Positions 9,340-19,015 are shown, counted from the stretch's first letter. The stretch is DNA of 23,276 bases from JADJDM01 sp044352985 (GCA_044352985.1 JBILCU010000028.1:1-23276), one strand, 5' to 3'. Numbers and translations are program-made. The notes: generated by a model not told the origin, from the sequence alone.

Positions 9340-12300
9340 TTAGTTAATCGGAATTACAACTCTCATTTCAAAATGATTGGTTTCTATAATTTCATGACTG
9401 GCTTTAAATTGTTTTATTAAACTCTGAATAAGCTTAAACCCAAATCCTTTAGTTGTACTTTCTTTTATGTTTTGCTGTAATCCTTTTCCAGAATCCTTAT
9501 ACGTTAATAATATAGAATTACCTTGTTTAACCAAACTAATATTAATAATTACCTGATTGTTTATTATGCCGTATTTTAAACTATTAGATACTAACTCATT
9601 TAAAAGTAAGCCTAGCGAAACAGATTTTGAAATATCGAAAGAAATATCTTCTACGGCTACTTCAAATTTTACGGTTTCTAGATTTTGTTTATTAAATAAT
9701 TTCTGCTGATATAAAACAAGCTCATTAATATAATCCTTAATATCAATATTAGAAAACAATTCGTTTTGATACAGTTTTTGATGAACCAAAGCAACCGTTT
9801 TTATTCGCGACTGAATATCTGATAGTGTTTCAACAATGTACTTATCTTTTTCTAAAGCTTTTTTAAGTTCCACAACACCATCAATTAAAGCTAAATTGTT
9901 TTTCACCCTATGATGGATTTCCCCAAGCAACGTTTCTTTCTCAATAAGCGATTGGGCTAATGATAGTTCATGTAATTTTTCTTTTGTAATATCTATACCA
10001 AAACCAATAACATATTGCACATCATTATTAATATCATAATATGGGTAGGTTTTACGAAGCATGTATTTTTTTTCGAGTTCGTTTATTTGTAATGTTTCTT
10101 CGAAAGTAATACCTGCTTTTGTTTTTGTTGCCTCTCTTAAAAGTTCTTGTCTTTTTTTGGCTATAGATACATCTTTATTTTTTAATTCGGCATAATCAAA
10201 ATCCGTTTTCCCAATCATTAAATTGCGTATTTGTTCATCTTTAACGGCATTGGGATTTAAATAAACATATCGATAATTTTTATCGAAAACAGCTATATCA
10301 GCAGGCATTTCATTTAAAATGGTTTCATAAAATTGTTTCTGTGCTACAATTTCATCTTTAATTCTAATACTCTCTGTAATATTGTAGCGTATTGATAAAT
10401 ATTGATATGGTTTGCCGTTTTCCATAAATGGAATAATGGTAGAATCTACCCAATAAAATTCTCCGGTTTTGGTTTTATTTTTTATTTGACCTTTCCAGAT
10501 AGCGCCAGATTTTATTGTGTTCCATAGTTCTTCAAAAAATGCTTTAGAATGAAATCCGGAATTAACTATACTATGTGGACGATTAATTAATTCGTCTTTA
10601 GGGTATTTAGATATTTCTGAAAATTTATCGTTAACAAACGTAATGATTCCTTTTGTATCGGTAATAGAAACAATTGCTGATCGATTGATCGCATCTTGAT
10701 ATTGCTTTAATTCTGTTAACGTAGTTTTTAATTCAAGCTCATTATTTTTTCTGCTGGTGATGTCTTTTGTAATAATATTAATGCTAGTAACTTTGTTTTC
10801 ATCATCAAGATGAGAAGTTAATATAAATTCTACCCACTTGATTTCATTTGTTTGATGATGGATAATCCTGTACTCTTTTATGCTAGATGTTCCAAATAAA
10901 AGTTGCTCCCTGTCATTTAGAAATTTAATTAAATCATCAGGATGAATTAACGAAATCAGCAAAGAATAATTTTTATAAAAATCTTCATTAGATAGGCCAT
11001 ACATGCCCAATGTACATTTAGAGATGTAAACTATTTTTTCTTTTTTACTATCGATAGTAAAAATGATTTCATCTGAATTTTTATACAAATAATCTACTTG
11101 TTCAGTAATTTTTTTTAGTTCAAGCTCCGACTTCTTTTGTAAAGTAATATCCCTAACCGTACCTGTTGATTTTATTGGAGTGTCTTTTTCATTATATTCA
11201 AAATCTGCAACATATTTAACCCATCGTACAGATTTATCAGATTGACGTAGTATCCTAAATTCTTCCTGAAATTTTGATTTATTTGCAATTGAAATTAAAT
11301 ACTTGCTATTTACAACCTTGCGATCATCAGGATGGATTAAAACAAAAAACTTTTTAATGTTTTTACTGAAATTTGAATCTATACCCAAAAGTTCATTTAA
11401 AACATCATCATTTAAAAGTGATTTATGATTTTCTATATCATAAACAAAAGTCCCTATCTTTTCGTTATTTTGAACCTTTTTAAGTTCTAATTCAAATTGT
11501 AGTTTATCTTTTTGTAGCTCAATTTTTTGAGTAATATCTAAAAAGAAGCATTGTATAGCAATAAGTTCATTGTTTTTAATTAACGGAATCATATTCCCTT
11601 TCAAATGAATTTCTTTTCCTGAATCAGTTAGAACAGAAAATGATAATTTCTCTATAATTTCATTATTTAATGCAAGATTAAAATGATAAATGAACTTTTC
11701 GAGATAAATTTTATGTATACAATCCTTGAAGAATAACTCGCCAGATAAAATTTTTTGATTATTTACTGCATTTTGAAATGTTTTATTTGCAAACAGTATA
11801 TTACCCTCTTTACTTAAACTAAATATTAGTTCCAAGCTACTATTGAGCAAGTTTTTTTGATTTAATTCACTTTCAATTAGTTTTTGATCGGCTAATTTTC
11901 GTTGTGTTATATCAGCTGAAATACCGGTCATTAATACAGGTGTGCCTATTTCATTTTTAATGAGTTTACTGGTAGAAGAAATCCATTTTATTTTTTTAGT
12001 GCCTGTAATAATTCGGTATTCCTGAATCACTTCTCCGTACTGATAAAGATCATTGGATTTTAATAAAACCTCCTCTCTATCATCCGGATGAATACAATCA
12101 ATCCATAAATTAATATTTCTTATCCAATCTTCCATCGGGTATTCATATAAATCAAATGTGGAAGGGCTTTGAAATTCTAATTTATAATCCGGTAAACTAA
12201 CACCCCATACACATTCATTTAAAGAATTTAAAATACGTTCTGTTTTTAAAATATTATTTTTAAGCGCAGTTTCAGCTTGCTTTTGTTCTGTTATATCTTT

Positions 12301-13392
12301 AAAAAAACCCTGTGTACCAACCACTTTACCATCAATTATATTAGGCACCGCATTTCCTAATAAGTACATTTTCTTTCCATCTTTGGTTTTAAAAATTGTT
12401 TCAACATTTTGTAGGGGTTGGCCCGACATAATGTGTTGAAACTCTTTCATACAAACTTCATGGAAAGATTCATCAATAACTGAAAAGATATTCAAGTTTT
12501 TTATTTCCTCCTCTGAATAACCAAGCATTTTTCTCCAGGTTGTATTGGTGAAAATTATCTCTCCGTGCAAACCTATACTTTGAATTAAATCAGGACTATC
12601 ATTAACTAATTGCTTCAATCTTTTTTCACCATCTTTTATTTTTGCTTCAGCAATTTTTAGCTTAGTAACATCTCGTTGAACAGAAACCCAATGGGTGTAC
12701 CAGCCTTTTTCATTTTTCACGGGCTGTATATCTAATTCTACCCAAAATTCTTCGCCTGATTTTTTATAATTTAAAATTTCGCATTTAATAGGCTGCCATT
12801 TTTTTAAGGCATTTTTAATTTCATCTAATGTGTTTTTATCTGTTTTTGGGCCTTGTAATATTCTTGGGGATTTCCCTAATACTTCCTCAAAAGTATAACC
12901 GGTAGTTTCGGTAAAACTATCGTTTACATATAAAATTCTTGGTCCGGGATCATCTATTGGTTCTGCCTCAGTAATAACAATGGCATGATTTACATTAGCA
13001 ACTGCCGATGCTATTAGTTTTTGTATATTTTCATTATGTTTAGCTGTTGTGATATCAACTATAGATATAACTAACGATTCTGCTTTTTCATTTTTATCAT
13101 ATAAAAAATACGCATCAATACTTAACCAATGATGCATTGAATTTTTATTTTTTTTTAATTTAAAATCGCCAACTAGATTGGATTTGTTTCTTTTAGCTAA
13201 TTTAAGTTGAGTTAAAAATAAAACTCTTTTATCTATCAAATTTATAAGGTTCTTGAATAGTTGAAGAGAAAAAACATGTGAAAAATCAATATCCAAAATC
13301 TCATGATACGTTGAATTAGTTTCAATATTTTTGTTTTTAAGATCTACAACTAAAACCCCAAGACTTGAATGTTTAGATAAAAATTTTAACAT
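9340..13392 (-). CDS. Soluble multi-PAS sensor histidine kinase (nine PAS domains, HisKA_2 type)
   Basis: The 1350-residue protein has no signal peptide or membrane segment, so it should sense in the cytoplasm. Nine PAS/PAC units are visible, most ending in a D-I-T-type PAC motif: about 1-115, 127-243, 257-368, 383-497, 511-622, 638-751, 764-880, 893-1007 and 1018-1137. PAS2 has LOV-like wording (GKSPRILQGP) but proline in place of the flavin-binding cysteine. The kinase core follows: HisKA_2 motif EIHHRVKNNL with the phospho-acceptor at His1160/His1161, N box LLLNELVSNS (around 1262-1271) and G1 box DSGKG at 1300-1304. No response regulator lies nearby, so it is an orphan kinase. Ligands are unknown. 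It lies downstream of ahcY on the same strand, but a strong terminator separates them. Confidence 0.95.
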   Translation of the reverse strand: MLKFLSKHSSLGVLVVDLKNKNIETNSTYHEILDIDFSHVFSLQLFKNLINLIDKRVLFLTQLKLAKRNKSNLVGDFKLKKNKNSMHHWLSIDAYFLYDKNEKAESLVISIVDITTAKHNENIQKLIASAVANVNHAIVITEAEPIDDPGPRILYVNDSFTETTGYTFEEVLGKSPRILQGPKTDKNTLDEIKNALKKWQPIKCEILNYKKSGEEFWVELDIQPVKNEKGWYTHWVSVQRDVTKLKIAEAKIKDGEKRLKQLVNDSPDLIQSIGLHGEIIFTNTTWRKMLGYSEEEIKNLNIFSVIDESFHEVCMKEFQHIMSGQPLQNVETIFKTKDGKKMYLLGNAVPNIIDGKVVGTQGFFKDITEQKQAETALKNNILKTERILNSLNECVWGVSLPDYKLEFQSPSTFDLYEYPMEDWIRNINLWIDCIHPDDREEVLLKSNDLYQYGEVIQEYRIITGTKKIKWISSTSKLIKNEIGTPVLMTGISADITQRKLADQKLIESELNQKNLLNSSLELIFSLSKEGNILFANKTFQNAVNNQKILSGELFFKDCIHKIYLEKFIYHFNLALNNEIIEKLSFSVLTDSGKEIHLKGNMIPLIKNNELIAIQCFFLDITQKIELQKDKLQFELELKKVQNNEKIGTFVYDIENHKSLLNDDVLNELLGIDSNFSKNIKKFFVLIHPDDRKVVNSKYLISIANKSKFQEEFRILRQSDKSVRWVKYVADFEYNEKDTPIKSTGTVRDITLQKKSELELKKITEQVDYLYKNSDEIIFTIDSKKEKIVYISKCTLGMYGLSNEDFYKNYSLLISLIHPDDLIKFLNDREQLLFGTSSIKEYRIIHHQTNEIKWVEFILTSHLDDENKVTSINIITKDITSRKNNELELKTTLTELKQYQDAINRSAIVSITDTKGIITFVNDKFSEISKYPKDELINRPHSIVNSGFHSKAFFEELWNTIKSGAIWKGQIKNKTKTGEFYWVDSTIIPFMENGKPYQYLSIRYNITESIRIKDEIVAQKQFYETILNEMPADIAVFDKNYRYVYLNPNAVKDEQIRNLMIGKTDFDYAELKNKDVSIAKKRQELLREATKTKAGITFEETLQINELEKKYMLRKTYPYYDINNDVQYVIGFGIDITKEKLHELSLAQSLIEKETLLGEIHHRVKNNLALIDGVVELKKALEKDKYIVETLSDIQSRIKTVALVHQKLYQNELFSNIDIKDYINELVLYQQKLFNKQNLETVKFEVAVEDISFDISKSVSLGLLLNELVSNSLKYGIINNQVIINISLVKQGNSILLTYKDSGKGLQQNIKESTTKGFGFKLIQSLIKQFKASHEIIETNHFEMRVVIPIN

Positions 13393-13463
13393 GATAGTGT
13401 TTTAAAAAAGTATTTAAATTTAATTAAATTAAACACAGCGATAAGTAACTATTTTAAAATCAA

Positions 13464-13490
13464 AAAACCCCGACATAATGTCGGGGTTTT
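13464..13490 (-). terminator. Rho-independent terminator of ahcY
   Basis: A perfect 12-bp stem (13464-13475 with 13479-13490, core CCCCGACA/TGTCGGGG) encloses a TAA loop and on the minus strand runs into six T residues. It sits 23 bp past the ahcY stop codon and before the kinase start at 13392. The T/A runs on both sides could let it act in either direction, but no plus-strand gene ends here. Confidence 0.93.
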
Positions 13491-13512
13491 AATTTCTGAA
13501 CAAGATTTTAAA

Positions 13513-14832
13513 TTAATATCTGTAAGCGTCATTTTTGTAAGGTCCTTGAACCTTAACTCCAATGTAATCAGCTTGTTCGTTATTTAAAACATCTAACTCC
13601 ACACCAATTTTAGATAAATGTAATCTTGCTACTTTCTCATCTAAATGTTTTGGTAATACATATACTTTTTTCTCATAAGCAGCAGTATTAGTCCATAATT
13701 CCAATTGAGCTAAAGTTTGGTTGGTAAATGAATTACTCATTACAAAACTAGGATGACCTGTTGCGCAACCTAAATTAACTAAACGACCTTCAGCTAAAAC
13801 GATGATGTCTTTACCGTTAATTGTGTATTTATCAACTTGTGGTTTGATAATGTCTTTAGTATTTCCGAAGTTTTTATTTAACCAAGCCATATCAATTTCA
13901 GTATCGAAATGACCAATGTTACAAACGATTGCATTGTGTTTCATCATTTCGAAATGACGGCCAACAATGATATCTTTATTACCGGTTGTGGTAACTAAAA
14001 TGTCAGCAATTTTTGCAGCATTATCCATTTTCATTACCTGGTAACCATCCATTGCTGCTTGTAATGCACAAATTGGATCGATTTCAGTTACAATAACACG
14101 CACTCCTTGTGAAGATAATGATTGTGCTGAACCTTTTCCAACATCACCATAACCTGCAACAACAGCAACTTTACCTGCTAACATCACATCCGTTGCTCTA
14201 CGGATAGCATCAACTAATGATTCGCGACAACCGTATTTGTTATCAAATTTTGATTTAGTAACTGAATCGTTAATGTTGATAGCAGGAACCATTAATGTTC
14301 CGTTTTTCATTCTTTCGTGTAAACGATGAACTCCAGTTGTTGTTTCTTCTGATAACCCTTTAATACCAGCTGCTAACTCAGGATATTTATCAAATACCAT
14401 ATTGGTTAAATCTCCACCATCATCTAAAATCATGTTTAATGGATTACGATCTTCACCAAACCATAATGTTTGCTCAATACACCAGTCAAATTCTTCAGCA
14501 GTCATTCCTTTCCAAGCATAAACTTGAATTCCAGCAGCAGCTATAGCAGCAGCAGCATGATCTTGAGTAGAGAAAATATTACAAGATGACCAGGTAACTT
14601 CAGCACCAAGTTCTGTTAACGTTTCAATTAAAACAGCTGTTTGAATCGTCATGTGTAAACAACCAGCAACACGTGCACCTTTCAATGGTTTGCTAGGACC
14701 GTACTCTTTACGAAGAGACATTAATCCAGGCATTTCTTCTTCTGCCAATTTAATTTCTTTTCTTCCCCACTCTGCTAAGGAGATGTCTTTTACTTTGTAC
14801 TTGATGTACTTGTCTGTTGCCACTGCGCTCAT
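13513..14832 (-). CDS. ahcY: S-adenosyl-L-homocysteine hydrolase (adenosylhomocysteinase)
   Basis: The 439-residue enzyme reversibly splits S-adenosylhomocysteine into adenosine and homocysteine, closing the methylation (activated methyl) cycle in the cytoplasm. The NAD-binding glycine motif is GYGDVGKG at 227-234. Residues matching the human active site with a constant offset of 7 are His60, Asp138, Glu163 (SEETTTG), Lys193 and Asp197 (TKSKFDN), and Cys202 (YGCRES). ATGHPSFVMSNSF and the C-terminal DAYRY are also family hallmarks. Length fits the family (about 430-480). The ATG at 14832 gives the usual N-terminus. It is a single-gene unit with its own promoter (14884-14914) and terminator (13464-13490). 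Confidence 0.98.
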   Translation of the reverse strand: MSAVATDKYIKYKVKDISLAEWGRKEIKLAEEEMPGLMSLRKEYGPSKPLKGARVAGCLHMTIQTAVLIETLTELGAEVTWSSCNIFSTQDHAAAAIAAAGIQVYAWKGMTAEEFDWCIEQTLWFGEDRNPLNMILDDGGDLTNMVFDKYPELAAGIKGLSEETTTGVHRLHERMKNGTLMVPAININDSVTKSKFDNKYGCRESLVDAIRRATDVMLAGKVAVVAGYGDVGKGSAQSLSSQGVRVIVTEIDPICALQAAMDGYQVMKMDNAAKIADILVTTTGNKDIIVGRHFEMMKHNAIVCNIGHFDTEIDMAWLNKNFGNTKDIIKPQVDKYTINGKDIIVLAEGRLVNLGCATGHPSFVMSNSFTNQTLAQLELWTNTAAYEKKVYVLPKHLDEKVARLHLSKIGVELDVLNNEQADYIGVKVQGPYKNDAYRY

Positions 14833-14883
14833 TTTTTAGGTTTTAAATTAATTTAGAATTTGTACGTCTTAATAAATCGAGTG

Positions 14884-14914
14884 CAAAATTAGGGTATTCT
14901 TCTTTAATTTACAA
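14884..14914 (-). promoter_or_regulatory. Bacteroidota-type promoter of ahcY
   Basis: On the minus strand a TAATTTTG box (14891-14884) matches the TAnnTTTG -7 consensus, and a TTG (14914-14912) lies 20 bases upstream as the -33 element. Transcription should begin near 14879, giving a leader of about 45 nt, too short for a known SAH riboswitch. Confidence 0.72.
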
Positions 14915-14998
14915 TAGCTATTTCTAATCTATTCGCTTAATTTTAAATTGTTTACAGATTAAAGTGTTGCTTTTAAATACTTAAACAATGTGCCTTAA

Positions 14999-17437
14999 TC
15001 AAAACTCAAACGTAAAGCCTATAGATGGAGTAACATTTTTACTATTGTTCTCTAAAATTACCGGAATTCCGTTTGCACCATCAATTCGTAAAGGGTTTCC
15101 ATCAGTGGTTTCAAATCCGGTATTATCGGATTTTCTTTTAAACGTATAATACGGTGCCGATTGTTGAGAAAGCATCAACACATTTTGAAAATCGATAAAT
15201 ATATTCAAGCTTGTTTTTTTGTAGTTGATGTTTTTATCTAAACGAAAATCCAACTGATGAAAATCTTTCAATCGAATTGAATTCAATTGTGTAAAATCAA
15301 GAACGCCGGTACCTATTAACGGATAGTTTTGTTGAGATGCAGTTAAATTAAATGGCGTGTAAGGTGTACCTCCCGCAAAGCGATATTTTAAGCCGAGTTG
15401 CCAGTTTTTTCCAAACTTGTATCCCATAGTAGAAGATAACAAATGAATGTTATCCCAAGAGGATGCAATTAGTTTACCATCCTTACCGGAGTAATTACTT
15501 CTTACATAAGTGTAACTGATAACATAAAATAATTTCTTTAATAATTTTTGCTGCACAAAAAATTCAAAACCAAAGGTTTCACCATTACCAATACTTTGCA
15601 AAGCTTCATTGCCAACAGCACCAAAATCTGCACCTTGGTTAGCCAACGATACTCCATTAGCTACTGAAACAGGATAGTTGCTGTATTTTTTATAAAAACC
15701 TTCTATGGTAAAGCGTAATGCCTGATTGGGTAAAAATTGTGTGCCCAATACGTAATGATCGGACTGAATGTATTTCATGGATTTATTTATAAGTGCTCCA
15801 TTTTCATTACGGTAACCCAATGCAGTGTAAGTTGGTATTTTGTGATAAGAACCAGCTGAACCAGTTATGTCAAATTTTGGATGTATATGATAGGCAAATG
15901 AAAAACGTGGAGACAATGTATTCACAGGATTATTACCATCACTCATGAAGGTGTTCATGTCTGTTCTTAAACCCATGGAAACAAGTAATTTTTCATTGAA
16001 TAAATTTTTTGATACTTGAGTAAATGCTCCGTATTTAAAAAATTCGATTGCACTTCCGACATTGATTACGATACCCGGAATGAGTGTGTTGCCTGAATTA
16101 TCTAAAACAGGACTGCTTACTTTGTTAAATAGTTTGGTGTTGTATTTTACATATTGCCCCATTACACCGTAAGATATTTTCCAGCCATTAATAAATTTGT
16201 TTACATCCATTCTGAATTTGTTTTCTATTTCCTGCGAAACCAATCCAAAATTTCTTCTGCTTTCGTTATAATATTGCGCATCTTCAAAACGATCAATTTC
16301 ATTATTAAACATGTTTCTGCTTAATGTGATGTTGATGAACCCTTTATGAATAAGACGCTTTAAGGCAAATCCATTGGTGTAGTTCCATTGTTGTATGATT
16401 GGCAATGATCTTCTGAAATATTCATTTTCAGGACTTGATTCACGAGTTTCACCAAACGAGAAATTATCAATTGCCCCAATTCCAATAGCCGTGAGCGTTG
16501 TTTTATCATTAAACTTGTGCGTTACCTTATATTGAAAATCATAGAAATTTGGGCGAATGGGGAGATCAATTAATTTGAATAAATAATCCAGATACGATTT
16601 TCTTGCAGATAAGAGGTAATCGGTTTTCTTTCCTGCCGGACCTTCCAGTGTGGCAACGGCTTCAGTAAAACTTAAACGTACATTACCAGATACTTTTTCC
16701 GGATTTCCCTGACGTTGTTTAATAACAAAAGTTGATGCCAAAGCATTGTCGTAACGCGCATCAAATGCTGATGAGGTTAGCTTCACATCTTCAATAAAAG
16801 ATACATTTAAAATACCTTGTGCACCGCCCGAACTTCCCTGAGTTTGAAAATGATTAAGTACTGGGATTTCAATGCCATCTACATAATACACATTTTCGTT
16901 TGGGGCACCACCTCTGATGACAATATCATTTCGGGCAGCTCCTCCACCCGAACCGCCAACGCCTGGCAAGGTTTGCACTACACGTGACACATCAAAACTA
17001 CCACCGGGATTACTTTTAATTTCTTCAGTTGTTAATTGCTGAACAGATAAAGGCGTAACCATATCGGTTGCAACAGCTGATTTGCCTTTATCAATAGTTA
17101 CAGTAACCTCGCTTAATTGAGCGGATGACGTTTCCAATTCAAAATTGATAGTTTGTGCATTACCAACTGTAACCGGGATATTATAAACGATTAAAGAGGT
17201 GTAACCTAGAAAAGATGCTTTTAAATTATAGGATCCAACCGGAACGCTTAATTTGTAGTTACCATCTACATCTGTTGTAGTTGCGAATGTATTACCTTCA
17301 ACAGAAACAATTGCGCCAATTATGGTTTCCTGCGTATTTTTATCTTTAACATTTCCTCTAATTACTCCGTTTGTTTGAGCAACTATATTTATTGTAATAA
17401 CCTTAAATAATAGTATAATGTAAATTTTTAATTTCAT
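14999..17437 (-). CDS. TonB-dependent outer-membrane receptor with N-terminal carboxypeptidase-regulatory-like domain
   Basis: The 812-residue protein has a signal peptide (cleavage after Ala20, NIVA/Q), then a CarboxypepD_reg-like beta-sandwich at about 24-102 (GVIRGNVKD ... TTDVDGNYKL ... GSYNLKASFLGY). The plug domain spans about 115-235 (SRVVQTLPGVGGSGGGAARNDIVIRGGAPNENVYYVDGIEIP). A beta-barrel follows and ends in the aromatic outer-membrane signature TFEF. By family it imports a bound substrate across the outer membrane using TonB energy. There is no SusD-like partner beside it, so it is not an obvious glycan-utilisation pair, and the substrate is unknown. It shares a 165-bp intergenic region with the divergent mqnE. 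Confidence 0.93.
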   Translation of the reverse strand: MKLKIYIILLFKVITINIVAQTNGVIRGNVKDKNTQETIIGAIVSVEGNTFATTTDVDGNYKLSVPVGSYNLKASFLGYTSLIVYNIPVTVGNAQTINFELETSSAQLSEVTVTIDKGKSAVATDMVTPLSVQQLTTEEIKSNPGGSFDVSRVVQTLPGVGGSGGGAARNDIVIRGGAPNENVYYVDGIEIPVLNHFQTQGSSGGAQGILNVSFIEDVKLTSSAFDARYDNALASTFVIKQRQGNPEKVSGNVRLSFTEAVATLEGPAGKKTDYLLSARKSYLDYLFKLIDLPIRPNFYDFQYKVTHKFNDKTTLTAIGIGAIDNFSFGETRESSPENEYFRRSLPIIQQWNYTNGFALKRLIHKGFINITLSRNMFNNEIDRFEDAQYYNESRRNFGLVSQEIENKFRMDVNKFINGWKISYGVMGQYVKYNTKLFNKVSSPVLDNSGNTLIPGIVINVGSAIEFFKYGAFTQVSKNLFNEKLLVSMGLRTDMNTFMSDGNNPVNTLSPRFSFAYHIHPKFDITGSAGSYHKIPTYTALGYRNENGALINKSMKYIQSDHYVLGTQFLPNQALRFTIEGFYKKYSNYPVSVANGVSLANQGADFGAVGNEALQSIGNGETFGFEFFVQQKLLKKLFYVISYTYVRSNYSGKDGKLIASSWDNIHLLSSTMGYKFGKNWQLGLKYRFAGGTPYTPFNLTASQQNYPLIGTGVLDFTQLNSIRLKDFHQLDFRLDKNINYKKTSLNIFIDFQNVLMLSQQSAPYYTFKRKSDNTGFETTDGNPLRIDGANGIPVILENNSKNVTPSIGFTFEF

Positions 17438-17478
17438 TTTAACGCGTTTTTGTTTAGTCTTTTTTGTAAAATTGGTTA

Positions 17479-17486
17479 CAAATGTA
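17479..17486 (-). promoter_or_regulatory. Candidate -7 box of the TonB receptor gene
   Basis: The minus strand reads TACATTTG, matching TAnnTTTG, about 42 bp upstream of the start codon. I see no TTG at the ideal distance upstream; the nearest is about 27 bases away, so only the -7 element is supported. Confidence 0.45.
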
Positions 17487-17545
17487 TAAAATTATTTTTG
17501 TTTAACTAATTATCAATAATATTAAACATTCATTTCAATTAATTT

Positions 17546-17553
17546 TAGATTTG
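17546..17553 (+). promoter_or_regulatory. Candidate distal -7 box of mqnE
   Basis: TAGATTTG matches TAnnTTTG. It would give a leader of about 45 nt before the mqnE ATG at 17603. No TTG lies at the expected -33 position. Confidence 0.35.
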
Positions 17554-17584
17554 AAAATAATTTACAGAATTCGGAGCTATACCT

Positions 17585-17592
17585 TAATTTTG
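17585..17592 (+). promoter_or_regulatory. Candidate proximal -7 box of mqnE, nearly leaderless
   Basis: TAATTTTG is identical to the ahcY -7 box and ends 10 bp before the mqnE ATG. If used, the mRNA would start only a few bases before the start codon. The upstream element is weak (TTTACA around 17561). Confidence 0.45.
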
Positions 17593-17602
17593 AAAAATAT
17601 CT

Positions 17603-18745
17603 ATGAACGAACTTAACTCTTTGGATTTAATAATCCAATCCACACCAAACAACGAATTAATAAAAATCGCAAAAAAGGTTTTTAATAACGAACGTATTAG
17701 TCAAGAAGATGGGATTTATTTATTTGAACACGCCGAACTTTCTTATTTGGGTATTTTAGCGGGGCACGTAAAAAAACAAAAGTCGGGTGATTATGTTTTT
17801 TTTAACCGAAATTTTCATGTAGAGCCAACTAATATCTGCGTTTATACTTGTTCCTTTTGTGCATATTCCCGCTTAATTAAAAACAGAGAAGAAGGATGGG
17901 AATTAAGCATTGAACAAATGCTTGATATTATTAAAAAATACGACGGGCAAGATGTAACTGAAGTTCATATTACTGGTGGGGTTATTCCAAAACAAAATTT
18001 TGAATTTTATACTGAACTTTTTAAAGCGATAAAAACACATCGTCCTGAGCTACACATTAAAGCATTAACACCGGTTGAATACCATTACATTTTTAAGAAA
18101 GCAAAACTTACTTATGAAGAAGGAATGCAAAAAATGAAGGAAGCAGGTTTAGATAGTATGCCCGGTGGTGGTGCCGAAATTTTTCATCCCGAAATCAGAG
18201 ATCAAATTGCAGGGGGTAAATGTTCTGCTGAAGAATGGTTAGCTATTCATGAGATTTGGCACAAAATGGGAATGCATTCCAATGCAACAATGTTGTACGG
18301 GCATATTGAAAAATTCCATCATCGCATTGATCACCTAGAAAGACTTAGAAATTTGCAGGATAAAACCAATGGCTTTAATTGTTTTATTCCGTTAAAATTC
18401 CGCAATAAAAACAATGAAATGTCGCATGTGCCTGAAGTTAGCGTAATAGAAGATTTACGCAATTATGCCATAAGCAGAATTTATTTGGATAACTTCCCTC
18501 ACATTAAATCCTATTGGGCAATGATTGGCAGAAGTACTGCTCAACTCTCACTACAATTTGGTGTGGACGATATGGACGGAACAATTGATGACACTACAAA
18601 AATTTATTCAATGGCTGGCGCTGAAGAACAAAGCCCTAAACTTACAACGCAGCAGCTGACTGATTTAATTAAACAGGCTGGAAAAACACCTGTAGAGCGG
18701 GACACTTTATATAATATCATTCGTGATTACTCTAAAGAGGTGTAG
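17603..18745 (+). CDS. mqnE: Aminofutalosine synthase (radical SAM, futalosine menaquinone pathway)
   Basis: The 380-residue radical-SAM enzyme binds its 4Fe-4S cluster through C79-x3-C83-x2-C86 (EPTNICVYTCSFCAYSR). MqnE joins the MqnA product 3-[(1-carboxyvinyl)oxy]benzoate to the adenosyl part of SAM, giving aminodeoxyfutalosine. Family motifs are TEVHITGG (119-126), GLDSMPGGGAEIF (182-194), SNATMLYGHIE and the late FIPLKFR. The sister enzyme MqnC shares CxxxCxxC and PGGGAEI, but the ICVYTCSFCAYSR and NATMLYGHIE wording favours MqnE. No other menaquinone gene is in the window. The ATG at 17603 is chosen because the next Met is far inside the fold and a -7 box sits just upstream. Confidence 0.93.
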   Translation: MNELNSLDLIIQSTPNNELIKIAKKVFNNERISQEDGIYLFEHAELSYLGILAGHVKKQKSGDYVFFNRNFHVEPTNICVYTCSFCAYSRLIKNREEGWELSIEQMLDIIKKYDGQDVTEVHITGGVIPKQNFEFYTELFKAIKTHRPELHIKALTPVEYHYIFKKAKLTYEEGMQKMKEAGLDSMPGGGAEIFHPEIRDQIAGGKCSAEEWLAIHEIWHKMGMHSNATMLYGHIEKFHHRIDHLERLRNLQDKTNGFNCFIPLKFRNKNNEMSHVPEVSVIEDLRNYAISRIYLDNFPHIKSYWAMIGRSTAQLSLQFGVDDMDGTIDDTTKIYSMAGAEEQSPKLTTQQLTDLIKQAGKTPVERDTLYNIIRDYSKEV

Positions 18746-18773
18746 AGAAAGAAAATTTACCTTTAGTTCATTC

Positions 18774-18789
18774 TAAAAATTAATTTTTA
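18774..18789. repeat. 16-bp AT-only perfect palindrome after mqnE
   Basis: TAAAAATTAATTTTTA lies 28 bp past the mqnE stop. With no G/C pairs it is a weak hairpin. It may help end mqnE transcription, but I would not call it a firm terminator. Confidence 0.3.
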
Positions 18790-18826
18790 TTCGAGTTAAG
18801 AATAGCTATTTGAGAGAAGCGAAAAA

Positions 18827-19015
18827 TTAAAAAAGAATGTTTTTTACTCTTGTAGGAGTAATTGAATTGTTTTCATAATACTCAACAGTATAATTTCCGG
18901 GAGGAAATTCAATATATAAATCACTATTGCTTCCAGGAGCAGTAGCTGTAAATTCTTGACTCATCGATGAATAATCATATTGTGTAAAATTCCAATTTAC
19001 TGGTCCATTTGGCAT
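18827..19015 (-). pseudogene. Short unassigned reading frame, probable remnant of a C-terminus
   Basis: This 62-residue frame reads like real protein (IEFPPGNYTVEYYENN, ending RVKNILF) and has a beta-sandwich flavour. There is no signal peptide, promoter or ribosome site. Upstream of its ATG the frame simply continues as the antisense of the CHU_C fragment on the other strand. Its first residues (PVNWNF) lie on one arm of the 18-bp inverted repeat. I do not recognise the family. The best reading is the inverted tail of a broken gene, but a small intact gene is possible. Confidence 0.3.

Noticed and set aside
13417..13430. 14-bp AT-only palindrome AATTTAATTAAATT before the kinase gene
   Set aside because: Expected by chance in such AT-rich intergenic DNA.
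14651..14839. Plus-strand frame overlapping the ahcY start
   Set aside because: Antisense to a highly conserved enzyme; no signal of its own.
14833..14998. SAH riboswitch upstream of ahcY
   Set aside because: The predicted promoter leaves a leader of only about 45 nt, and I see no conserved pseudoknot or paired stems in it.
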